From Geodermatophilus aquaeductus (lineage in GTDB: Bacteria; Actinomycetota; Actinomycetes; Mycobacteriales; Geodermatophilaceae), in NCBI RefSeq assembly GCF_900182545.1, contig NZ_FXTJ01000007.1, positions 1 to 64,000 on the forward strand: a stretch of 64,000 bases of DNA, read 5' to 3'. Made by a program: the position numbers and the translations under genes. This document shows positions 57,703-64,000 of this stretch, one piece after another (the stretch's first letter is position 1; each line of letters starts with the position of its first letter). The notes beneath the pieces were generated by a model that saw nothing but the letters and a program-made list of their open reading frames with translations, was not told the DNA's origin and ran no database searches.

Positions 57703-58601
57703 CGGCGACCGCCGTCCTGATTGAGGACGTGCAGCTCCCCGACGACCAACTCCGCCGACGACGACAGCTCCAGCGTCTCGGTGCCCGACAGCCCGCCACC
57801 GGACCAGGTGATTGTCCACGTGCTCGTCGCCGTGACCGGCCACGCGCCACCGGGCACGTGCCGGGTCGACGCCTGCGCGTAGACGTGGCCGCAGTCCGGC
57901 GACTCCCCGCCCGCCCCCGGCACGTACGGCGTCCCGGCGCCACACACGACGGTGGTGCCATCCCCCATGTCCCAGGCGATGCGGCTCACCTCACCCACGG
58001 CGGTGACCGTGACCCCACCGGCCGACACCGACTGGCGGGCCGGGCCGAGGAACTGCTCACCCCGCTCGGTCCACATCCACACCGGCAGGCCGACCAGCCC
58101 ACTGGTCGAGCCCGGCGGCGGAGCCATCCGGATCTCCGGCGCGCGCATCACCAGCGATGCGATCGCCTGCTCCGCCAGCACCCGCGGATCCACCGGCGGT
58201 GCCGGGGGCGCGGAGCCGTTCGGGACGAAGACGAGGACCGCGGCAAGGCCCGACCCGTCACCGCGCGGGCAGACCTGCACGTACACCACGCCATCGGCCG
58301 CGGTCTTCCCCTGCCAGATCACGCTGTCCGGCGCCGGCTGCGGCTCGGCCACGCTGTACGTGCACGGGTTCGGCGCGGCGGCCCCGCCACTCGCCTCCGG
58401 TCCTTCCTCGCCAGCGTTCTCGCTCTCTTGCGCAACCCCGTCTGCTGCTTGTCCTGGAGAGGTTGCTTCGACTAGGCAGATGCCGGTCTGCGCATCCTTT
58501 CTGGCGCAGTCGACGGGCGGGGCTGCCATGGCGGTACTCAGCGCACTGGGAGCGGCGAGTATGGCGGCCGTCAGCAAGGTGACCCGGGACAGCCTCAGCA
58601 T
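57699..58601 (-). CDS. Secreted protein of the Tad operon, unknown function
   Basis: A 300-residue exported protein: signal peptide MLRLSRVTLLTAAILAAPSA ending near AMAAPPVDC. An acidic linker and a beta-rich domain with several Cys follow (DAQTGICLVE; PNPCTYSVAE; GTTVVCGAGTPYVPG; ESPDCGHVYA). Hypothetical secreted proteins of this layout often precede actinobacterial Tad genes. The ATG at 58601 is chosen for the signal peptide. It overlaps the lipoprotein gene upstream by 7 bases. Confidence 0.72.
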   Translation of the reverse strand: MLRLSRVTLLTAAILAAPSALSTAMAAPPVDCARKDAQTGICLVEATSPGQAADGVAQESENAGEEGPEASGGAAAPNPCTYSVAEPQPAPDSVIWQGKTAADGVVYVQVCPRGDGSGLAAVLVFVPNGSAPPAPPVDPRVLAEQAIASLVMRAPEIRMAPPPGSTSGLVGLPVWMWTERGEQFLGPARQSVSAGGVTVTAVGEVSRIAWDMGDGTTVVCGAGTPYVPGAGGESPDCGHVYAQASTRHVPGGAWPVTATSTWTITWSGGGLSGTETLELSSSAELVVGELHVLNQDGGRR

Positions 58602-59191
58602 GGTCGGTCCGTCAGCGGTTCCAGGACATTGACCAACCAAGGAGAACCCGGCACGGAGTCGTAGCGAGTAACGGTGATGTCCCAGACGTATCGAGGAAGG
58701 GTTCCTGGGGGGATGACGTCACCGCTCTCGACCTCGACCACACGCGTGCTCTGGCTGTCGTAACAGCCAGCGATCTTGACCGTGGGCCCTTCCGAAGCGG
58801 CCAGGTCGATGGCGGTGACCTCGAGATCGACCGCTGTGTCGCCTTCCTGCCGCAGGCCGAGCGCCGCATAGTCCCGCACCGCTGTGACAGCGAGCAGGGC
58901 GGCGGGATCGCCGGCGTACCGCCGGATCTCCGGCTCCCAGTCGCTGGCCGCTGGATCCTGCTTGGCCGCGTCTGTCACGCGCAGCAACTCGTTGACGGTC
59001 ATCGTCGCGGACCCCGCCGCTTCCTCTTCGGGAGTCGGCGCGTCGCTCGTCTCTGACGGCACCGCGCTCGGCCGCGACGGGGTCGCCTCGCTCGATGAGG
59101 AACTCTGCGGAGATTCCGCCTCCGCCGTGCAGCCGATGAGGGCCACAAGGGCAGGCAGGAGCACACCCGTCACCCGCCTCCGCGCCGTCAT
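58595..59191 (-). CDS. Lipoprotein leading the Tad operon
   Basis: A 198-residue lipoprotein: signal RRRVTGVLLPALVALIGCTA with the lipobox LIGC, then a Ser/Glu/Pro-rich linker and a domain (NELLRVTDAAKQDPAASDWE; GTLPRYVWDITVTRYDSVPG) resembling small NTF2-like outer proteins. It is the first gene of the 12-gene Tad operon; the 217-bp spacer upstream should hold its promoter. Confidence 0.72.
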   Translation of the reverse strand: MTARRRVTGVLLPALVALIGCTAEAESPQSSSSSEATPSRPSAVPSETSDAPTPEEEAAGSATMTVNELLRVTDAAKQDPAASDWEPEIRRYAGDPAALLAVTAVRDYAALGLRQEGDTAVDLEVTAIDLAASEGPTVKIAGCYDSQSTRVVEVESGDVIPPGTLPRYVWDITVTRYDSVPGSPWLVNVLEPLTDRPC

Positions 59192-59408
59192 CGCGGCAGC
59201 GTCCTACGTGCACGACAGTCGTTCCTGGGCACGCGCACGGGTCCGACGACGCCCGGACACGGTCGCTGGACGGAAGCTGACACCGCGCCGGCCCGGGCCA
59301 CGCGCGACTGTGCCGTGTGAGCCATGACACCTCCCCGGGCAGCGGATGCGGGAAATTACCACCGCAATCGCCCGTGGAGGCAACCTCTTCCTCCAGTAAC
59401 TCTCCTGT

Positions 59409-59894
59409 TCAGGCGCCGAAGGACGCCACGGCGCGGTGGTCGCGTCGAGAGCGACGGACGGCGGCGTCCACGCGGGGGACGTCCACACCCAGAACGTCCG
59501 CGATGGCCGTGGTGAGCCTGGTCGAGGGATCCGCGCCGGGACGGCCGTCCTCCAGTCGCACATACGTCATGACGGACAGGCCGGGAGCGGTCACCTCGTT
59601 GGTGGCCAGCCCGGCCGCCAGGCGAAGGGCTGCCAGGGGTGGGTCATCGGGATCGACGTCGAGGAGATGCAGCGGCTCGACACCCAGCGCGGCCGCCAGC
59701 CGGGGAACGAAGCGGGGTCGGGGACGCTCCAGTCCCGTCTCCCAGACCCGGATGCGCGACGGGCTCGACAGCTCGAGTCTCGTGGCGAGCTCTTCTCGGC
59801 TCAGCGCCATGGCCTCGCGGGCAGCCTGCAGGCGGTCGCCTCGAAGCAGTGGCCGCGCCACGGCAGTCCCCCATCGCCACGGGTCGATGCTCAC
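59409..59894 (-). CDS. XRE-family helix-turn-helix regulator
   Basis: A 161-residue protein. The N-terminal Cro/C1-type HTH is RLQAAREAMALSREELATRL followed by ELSSPSRIRVWETGLERPRP, then PRLAAALGVEPLHLLDVDPD. A second region (MTYVRLEDGRPGADPSTRLT; AIADVLGVDVPRVDAAVRRS) may be a truncated second HTH. It is divergent from the excisionase-like gene (250 bp apart) and probably controls it and element maintenance. GTG at 59894. Confidence 0.82.
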   Translation of the reverse strand: MSIDPWRWGTAVARPLLRGDRLQAAREAMALSREELATRLELSSPSRIRVWETGLERPRPRFVPRLAAALGVEPLHLLDVDPDDPPLAALRLAAGLATNEVTAPGLSVMTYVRLEDGRPGADPSTRLTTAIADVLGVDVPRVDAAVRRSRRDHRAVASFGA

Positions 59895-60143
59895 CCCGTG
59901 GTCCCGCACCTTAGGCCGCCGGAGGGCCTTCCCGGCCAGGCGCGACGCACGAACCGGAGAACCCTTGCAGCCACGCTGCCGGCCCATGCGCCGACGCGGC
60001 ACTGAAGGGATACCGGAGAACGACTGGAGAAGGCCGGCGCCCATCGCGAGACGACCGGACAGCCCGGGCGGGCGATGACACAGGCCGTACCCGACGACGG
60101 CTGACTGGAGCGGAGCCGGAACAACGCGGCTCAGGCTCTCGAC

Positions 60144-60500
60144 ATGAGACCCGCGACCGATCCAGCGACGTCCTCGGTGACCTCTTCACCTGGGGCCTTC
60201 GGCCCGCCACGACCGTCGCGCTCGGCCCAGGCGCACCTACGGGGAACTCCGTCACCCAGCAGGTCGGACACGGCCGGGGCGGAGCCGGGACGCGTCGGCA
60301 GAGCCAGAGGAGACGACCCGCTGCTGACGGTCGCGGAGGCCGGTGACTATCTCGGTACCGGGGAGCGGTTCATTCGCCGGCTGATCACTCAACGACGGAT
60401 CACCTACGTCAAGATCGGCAAGTTCGTCCGGCTCCAGCGTTCGGCGCTCGACGCCTTCATCGAGGCGGGACGGGTCGTCACCGAGGAGCAGCCGCCGTGA
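60144..60500 (+). CDS. Excisionase-like (Xis/HTH_17) DNA-binding protein
   Basis: A 118-residue protein. A disordered N-terminal half is followed by a MerR-like winged helix typical of excisionases: LLTVAEAGDYLGTGERFIRR, LITQRRITYVKIGKFVRLQR, SALDAFIEAGRV. In actinobacterial integrative elements this gene usually sits directly before the tyrosine integrase gene. Here no integrase follows. The ATG at 60144 is used; starts inside the disordered part are possible. Confidence 0.85.
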   Translation: MRPATDPATSSVTSSPGAFGPPRPSRSAQAHLRGTPSPSRSDTAGAEPGRVGRARGDDPLLTVAEAGDYLGTGERFIRRLITQRRITYVKIGKFVRLQRSALDAFIEAGRVVTEEQPP

Positions 60501-60985
60501 CCCACCCCATGAGTGATGACTGACCTCGGCGACCAGGACGCCCCTGCTCGGTTCGTTCCCCGCGCTCGTCGCATGCAGCCGCACTCGCTGGTCCGCGCCT
60601 GGGACGTCCTCGTGGACCAGGCACGGGGATCATTCACAGGCCGTCTCGACGACTCGAGGACGGCGTCCCGGAAGCGAAGGCTGCCGGAGAACGAGGAGGC
60701 CGTCGGGTTCCTCACCGCCCACGGCAGCGACCGCCCACTTCTCCTGGGGAGCGACGAGCGCAACCTCTCGACGAGGAATCCATGCCCGAGACGCCTGTCC
60801 CCGCCGCCGACGTGGGTCGGTCTCGACAAGCCGTTGCTGACCGGGAGGCCGGGGACTCCGGCGACCTCGGTCGAGCAGCCGCGCCGACGCAGAGAGTGCG
60901 CCATCAGCGGCCGGCACCAAAGATGGGGGTTTTATGGGGCTCGTGAACCGCTGGCGAGGATCATCATCGCGCTGACCAGGAGCTT
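60501..60985. other. Region between excisionase and tRNA-Asn, integrase absent
   Basis: About 485 bp with open frames but no protein-like sequence, and no tyrosine or serine recombinase motif (no HxxR, no C-terminal Tyr block) on either strand. An integrase gene would need over 1 kb. Either it has been deleted or the element uses an integrase encoded elsewhere. Confidence 0.6.
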
Positions 60986-61058
60986 TGCTCCCCCGATTGG
61001 ACTCGAACCAATAACCCTGCGATTAACAGTCGCATGCTCTGCCAATTGAGCTACGGGG
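60986..61058 (-). tRNA. tRNA-Asn (GTT anticodon)
   Basis: A complete 73-nt cloverleaf on the minus strand: acceptor TCCCCCG/CGGGGGA, D arm GCTCAATTGGCAGAGC, anticodon stem-loop GCGACTGTTAATCGC (anticodon GTT), T arm ATTGGTTCGAGTCCAAT, discriminator G; CCA is not encoded. Its 3' end faces the excisionase side, the direction in which tRNA-targeting elements integrate. Confidence 0.95.
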
Positions 61059-61199
61059 GACGGGCGGGCGTGGCCCGCGCGCTCGTCGAGGATACCGCAC
61101 GGCTCCGGGCGCCCTGCGCAGGCTCCTCCGATCGCGGACGGTCGGGTCCGCCCGTAGCGTGATCACCTCGTCGTTCTCGTCTCGCACACGGAGGTCACC

Positions 61200-61514
61200 G
61201 TGGCCAAGTTCTCCTTCCTCCTCGGCTTCGGCGCCGGCTACGTGCTCGGCGCGAGGGCCGGGCGCGAGCGGTACGAGCAGATCGCCGGCCTGTGGTCCGA
61301 CGCCAAGGACAACCCGCAGCTGCAGGGCCTGGCGGGCATGGCGCAGGCCCGCGCCGACGACGTCGTCAGCTCGGTGAAGTCGAAGATGGGCCGCGACACC
61401 GGGCCGGACACCGCGTCGGCCCGCAGCACCGGCACCACCACGACGCCGCCGACGACCAGCACCGACTCGCCCGACCTCACCGCGCTCCCGGTCGACCCGC
61501 CGCCGATGGGCTGA
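61200..61514 (+). CDS. YtxH-like small membrane-associated protein
   Basis: A 104-residue protein. The N-terminal hydrophobic Gly-rich segment (FSFLLGFGAGYVLGARAGRE) and the following RYEQIAGLWSDAKDNPQLQG helix are characteristic of the actinobacterial YtxH-like family; the tail is Thr/Pro-rich. GTG at 61200 with a GGAGGT site. It lies between tRNA-Asn and the core dnaG locus. Confidence 0.8.
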   Translation: MAKFSFLLGFGAGYVLGARAGRERYEQIAGLWSDAKDNPQLQGLAGMAQARADDVVSSVKSKMGRDTGPDTASARSTGTTTTPPTTSTDSPDLTALPVDPPPMG

Positions 61515-61519
61515 GCGGG

Positions 61520-62101
61520 TCAGTCGGGCTGGTCCGCCGCGACCGCCTCGGCGAGCTTGCGGCGGGCCACCTCGCGGGCCTCGGGATCGCCGCGGTCGGC
61601 GTCGTCGTCGAACACGACGGTCCACTCGCGCACTGCCTGACCGGGTACCCGACGGGCCACCAGCACCACCCCGCCGCCACCGGGCAGCGGTGAGCGGCGG
61701 CTGGCGACGACGGTCTGGTCGACCCGGCGGCGCACCACGGCGGGCAGGTCGCCGGCGTCGCTGAGCGCGTACCGCTCGGCGGGCTCGCGTGCCTGCACGC
61801 CGGGCTCCACCTCGGTCAGGGCGCTGACGGTGAAGCTGCCGCCGCCGTCGTTGGTGGCCGACCACCGCGCCGACCCCACCTCGTGCCAGGGCAGCAGGCC
61901 GACGTCGCCGGCCCGGTCGAGCGGCAGGTCACCCGGGACGACGCGCAGCCCGCGGCTGGTGGCCACCAGCCAGCCCTGCCCGCGGACCAGCACGCCCCAG
62001 GCCAGCACCCGCTCGTCGGGGTCCGGCGAGGCCTGTACCGCGGCGCGCACCGGCTCGGGCGCGCGGGTGAACCGGCGGCGCAGCGCCGAGGCGACGCTCA
62101 C
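61520..62101 (-). CDS. Hypothetical protein coupled to dnaG
   Basis: A 193-residue soluble protein (PVRAAVQASPDPDERVLAWG; GWLVATSRGLRVVPGDLPLD; ADRGDPEAREVARRKLAEAV). A beta-rich, PH-like N-terminal half is followed by a helical end. The GTG at 62101 overlaps the dnaG stop by 4 bases, so it is co-expressed with primase. The family is widespread in Actinobacteria but I cannot name a function. Confidence 0.75.
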   Translation of the reverse strand: MSVASALRRRFTRAPEPVRAAVQASPDPDERVLAWGVLVRGQGWLVATSRGLRVVPGDLPLDRAGDVGLLPWHEVGSARWSATNDGGGSFTVSALTEVEPGVQAREPAERYALSDAGDLPAVVRRRVDQTVVASRRSPLPGGGGVVLVARRVPGQAVREWTVVFDDDADRGDPEAREVARRKLAEAVAADQPD

Positions 62102-64000
62102 GTGAGCCCGCCGATCGCCCGCTGCCGCAGCGAGATCGCCTCCTGCTCCAGCGCCATGAGGCGGGAGAAGGCGCGCATGTACTCGTCGCCCTGCTCGACG
62201 GGGTTCATCCGCTGCAGCCTGCCCTTGAGTGCGGTGACCTGCCGGACGGTGGCCATCTCCTGCAGCCGCGCCAGCACCGCCGACACGTAGCCCGCGTCGG
62301 CCTCCCCCACCGAGCGCAGCGGCTCGACGGCGAGCGCGGTGAGCTGGGCGCGCGCGGTCTCGCGGTCGCAGTGCGCGGCCACCTCGTCCAGCCACGCCGG
62401 CCCGGTGACCTGCGCGGCCGCCGCTCCCCCGGCCTGCGCCACGGCCGCGGCGACGGCGGCGTAGTCGGGGTCGGTGTAGGCCTCCGGCGCGATCGCGTCG
62501 AACGACGGCCCGGCGATCTCGGGCACCTGCAGCGCCGCCTTCACCGCCTCCCGCTCGACGGCGAGCGCGGCGTCGTCGGGGGTCCGCTGCGGCGCGCGGG
62601 GGCGCCGGGGCGGCGCGGTGTCCCCGCCGGTGATGCGGCGGACCCGCTCGAGCACCTCGCCCTCGTCGGTGTCACCGATCAGCCCGGCCAGCCGGCGGGC
62701 GTAGGCCGGGCGCAGGGCGTGGTCCTTGACCTGGGCGAGCAGCGGCGCCGTCTTGTCCAGCGCGGCGACCCGGCCCTCGACGGTGTCGAGGTCGTACTCG
62801 GCCAGCGTCGTCCGCAGCACGAACTCGATCAGCGGGGTGCGCCGGGCGACCAGGTCGCGGACGGCGGCGTCGCCGTGGGCCTGGCGCAGCTCGCAGGGGT
62901 CGCGCCCGTCGGGCTCGACGGCGACGTAGGTCTGCGCGACGAAGCGCTGGTCCTCCTTGAACGTCTTCATCGCGGCGGCCTGCCCCGCGGCGTCGCCGTC
63001 GAAGGTGTAGACGACCTCCCCGCGGAACTCGTCCTGGTCCATGAGCAGCCGCCGCAGCACGCTGATGTGCTCGGGGCCGAACGCGGTGCCGCAGGAGGCC
63101 ACCGCCGTCGTCACCCCGGCCAGGTGGCAGGCCATGACGTCGGTGTAGCCCTCGACGACGACGGCCTGGTGCTTCTTCGCGATGTCGCGCTTGGCTCGCT
63201 CGATGCCGTAGAGGACGGTGCTCTTCTTGTACAGCGGCGTCTCGGGGGTGTTGAGGTACTTCGGGCCGGGGTCGTCGTCCATGAGCTTGCGGGCGCCGAA
63301 GCCGATGACGTCGCCGGTGATGTCGCGGATGGGCCACACCAGCCGGCGGTGGAAGCGGTCGATGAGCGTGCCGCGCGAGGACTCCTTGGCCAGCCCCGCC
63401 GTCACCAGCTCCTGCTGGCTGTACCCCTTGCCGCGCAGGTGGCGGGTGAGGGCGTCCCAGCCGGCCGGGGCGAACCCGCAGCCGAAGTCGAGCGCGACCT
63501 GCCGGTCGAACCCGCGGTCGGCGAGGAACTGCCGCGCCGGCGCGGCCTCGGGGCTGCGCAGCTGCTCCGCGTAGAACTCGAACGCCGCGGTGTTGGCCGC
63601 GACCAGCCGCGCCCGCTGCCCGGCCTGCGCGCGGTCGGGCGCGCCGGTGGGCCGGCCGCCGTCGTCCTCGTACTTGAGGTCGATGTTCGCCCGCGCCGCC
63701 AGCCGCTCGACGGCCTCGGTGAAGCTCAGGTGGTCGATCTGCTGGACGAAGCTGATGACGTCCCCGCCGGCTCCGCAGCCGAAGCAGTTGCCGGTCAGGA
63801 TGTCGTCTTCCAGCGTGAAGGCGTGCGTGCCGGGCACCTCGGCGCAGTAGACCTCCTCCACGCGGTCGCTCCACTCGACCGACCGGACGACCCAGCTCCT
63901 CTTCAGGCGCCGGGCCTCGGAGTGCTGCCAGGCCGTCCGCAGATGGGCCCTCTCCACGTCCCGCGCGGGGCCCGACCGCAGGTCGGCGCGAGAGTCCGGC
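62098..64000 (-). CDS. dnaG: DNA primase, C-terminal extein plus intein end (partial)
   Basis: The frame is open to the right edge, so the gene continues beyond the window. From codon 63786 downwards it encodes the second Cys pair of the CHC2 zinc finger (CFGCGAGGDVISFVQ), the primase core (FHRRLVWPIRDITGDVIGFG; GPKYLNTPETPLYKKS) and the TOPRIM motifs EGYTDVMACH and TFDGDAAG. The DnaB-interacting C-terminal region completes it. DnaG makes RNA primers for replication. Upstream of that Cys codon the same frame carries an intein C-terminus (listed separately), so the mature zinc finger forms only after protein splicing. The frame runs straight through, with no need for an internal start. Confidence 0.93.
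   Translation of the reverse strand, partial: PDSRADLRSGPARDVERAHLRTAWQHSEARRLKRSWVVRSVEWSDRVEEVYCAEVPGTHAFTLEDDILTGNCFGCGAGGDVISFVQQIDHLSFTEAVERLAARANIDLKYEDDGGRPTGAPDRAQAGQRARLVAANTAAFEFYAEQLRSPEAAPARQFLADRGFDRQVALDFGCGFAPAGWDALTRHLRGKGYSQQELVTAGLAKESSRGTLIDRFHRRLVWPIRDITGDVIGFGARKLMDDDPGPKYLNTPETPLYKKSTVLYGIERAKRDIAKKHQAVVVEGYTDVMACHLAGVTTAVASCGTAFGPEHISVLRRLLMDQDEFRGEVVYTFDGDAAGQAAAMKTFKEDQRFVAQTYVAVEPDGRDPCELRQAHGDAAVRDLVARRTPLIEFVLRTTLAEYDLDTVEGRVAALDKTAPLLAQVKDHALRPAYARRLAGLIGDTDEGEVLERVRRITGGDTAPPRRPRAPQRTPDDAALAVEREAVKAALQVPEIAGPSFDAIAPEAYTDPDYAAVAAAVAQAGGAAAAQVTGPAWLDEVAAHCDRETARAQLTALAVEPLRSVGEADAGYVSAVLARLQEMATVRQVTALKGRLQRMNPVEQGDEYMRAFSRLMALEQEAISLRQRAIGGLT
63787..64000 (-). other. 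Intein (C-terminal part) inside the DnaG zinc finger
   Basis: Directly before CFGCG lies the intein C-terminal splicing region RVEEVYCAEVPGTHAFTLED followed by DILTGN. It shows block F (VEEVYCAEVPGTHAFTL) and block G (ILTGN|C): Asn at the last intein residue (codon 63787-63789) and Cys as the +1 extein nucleophile. The penultimate residue is Gly instead of the common His, as in many ...TGN|C inteins. The N-terminal splicing block and any homing endonuclease lie beyond the window edge. Confidence 0.9.

Noticed and set aside
60513-61049. A plus-strand frame running into tRNA-Asn as an integrase remnant
   Set aside because: No recombinase catalytic motif is present and its end is simply translated tRNA sequence.
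16438-61058. The tRNA-Lys half and tRNA-Asn as the two ends of a single insertion
   Set aside because: The two 3' halves share only general tRNA features (T-loop TTCGA) and not an identical core, so they cannot be attL and attR of the same integrase.

Overview
The window is very GC-rich actinobacterial DNA. GTG starts and 4-base GTGA/ATGA stop-start overlaps are common. The gene set (ResB, a CopC-CopD-YtkA fusion, an SCO6880-type conjugation locus, a Tad locus with a LysM-BTAD regulator, and tRNA-Asn beside dnaG) suggests an aerobic actinomycete. My guess is Geodermatophilaceae (Blastococcus/Geodermatophilus/Modestobacter-like); family level is inference only.

Left part (1-16.4 kb): the end of resB, a cytochrome P450, a copper locus (CopC-CopD-YtkA fusion plus a zinc-finger membrane protein), a CadC-like sensor with a P1B-type metal ATPase, small membrane proteins (one YnfA-like), a SnoaL-like protein, a thioredoxin-like plus zinc-ribbon pair, a MerR regulator divergent from a methyltransferase, and an M48 membrane protease. 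This looks like chromosomal or metal-island DNA. It ends at the 3' half of a tRNA-Lys gene followed by tandem 9-bp direct repeats, which reads as one end of an integrated element extending to the right.

Middle part (16.5-41 kb): a conjugative element. A 1837-residue protein joins a MobF relaxase, a helicase and a primase-type TOPRIM region. Next come an ArsR-CDF-LspA metal cassette and a c-di-AMP (ydaO-type) riboswitch ahead of an M15-like wall hydrolase. A 12-gene minus-strand operon (28.2-41.0 kb) follows, with a VirD4-like coupling protein, an SLT-M23 hydrolase, a VirB4-like ATPase, an SCO6880 protein, a TrbL/VirB6-like membrane protein, a small two-helix membrane protein and a ParA-like ATPase. 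Most of its genes overlap by a few bases.

Cargo slot (41.5-48.1 kb): base composition falls to about 50-58% GC in several genes. It holds a membrane protein of unknown function, a broken HK97-type capsid gene with a strong terminator, an ApeA-like HEPN anti-phage gene, an IS5-family insertion with its catalytic residues split across two frames, a TadC relic, a lipoprotein and a membrane-anchored protein.

Right part (48.2-60.5 kb): a second 12-gene minus-strand operon for a Tad/Flp-type pilus (CpaB/SAF, CpaE, CpaF, TadB, TadC, Flp, TadE x2, TadG-like, LysM-BTAD protein, secreted proteins), then an XRE regulator divergent from an excisionase-like gene. No integrase is present between the excisionase and tRNA-Asn.

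Right edge (61-64 kb): tRNA-Asn and core genes ending in dnaG. The dnaG zinc finger is interrupted by an intein whose C-terminal end is visible; the rest lies beyond the window.
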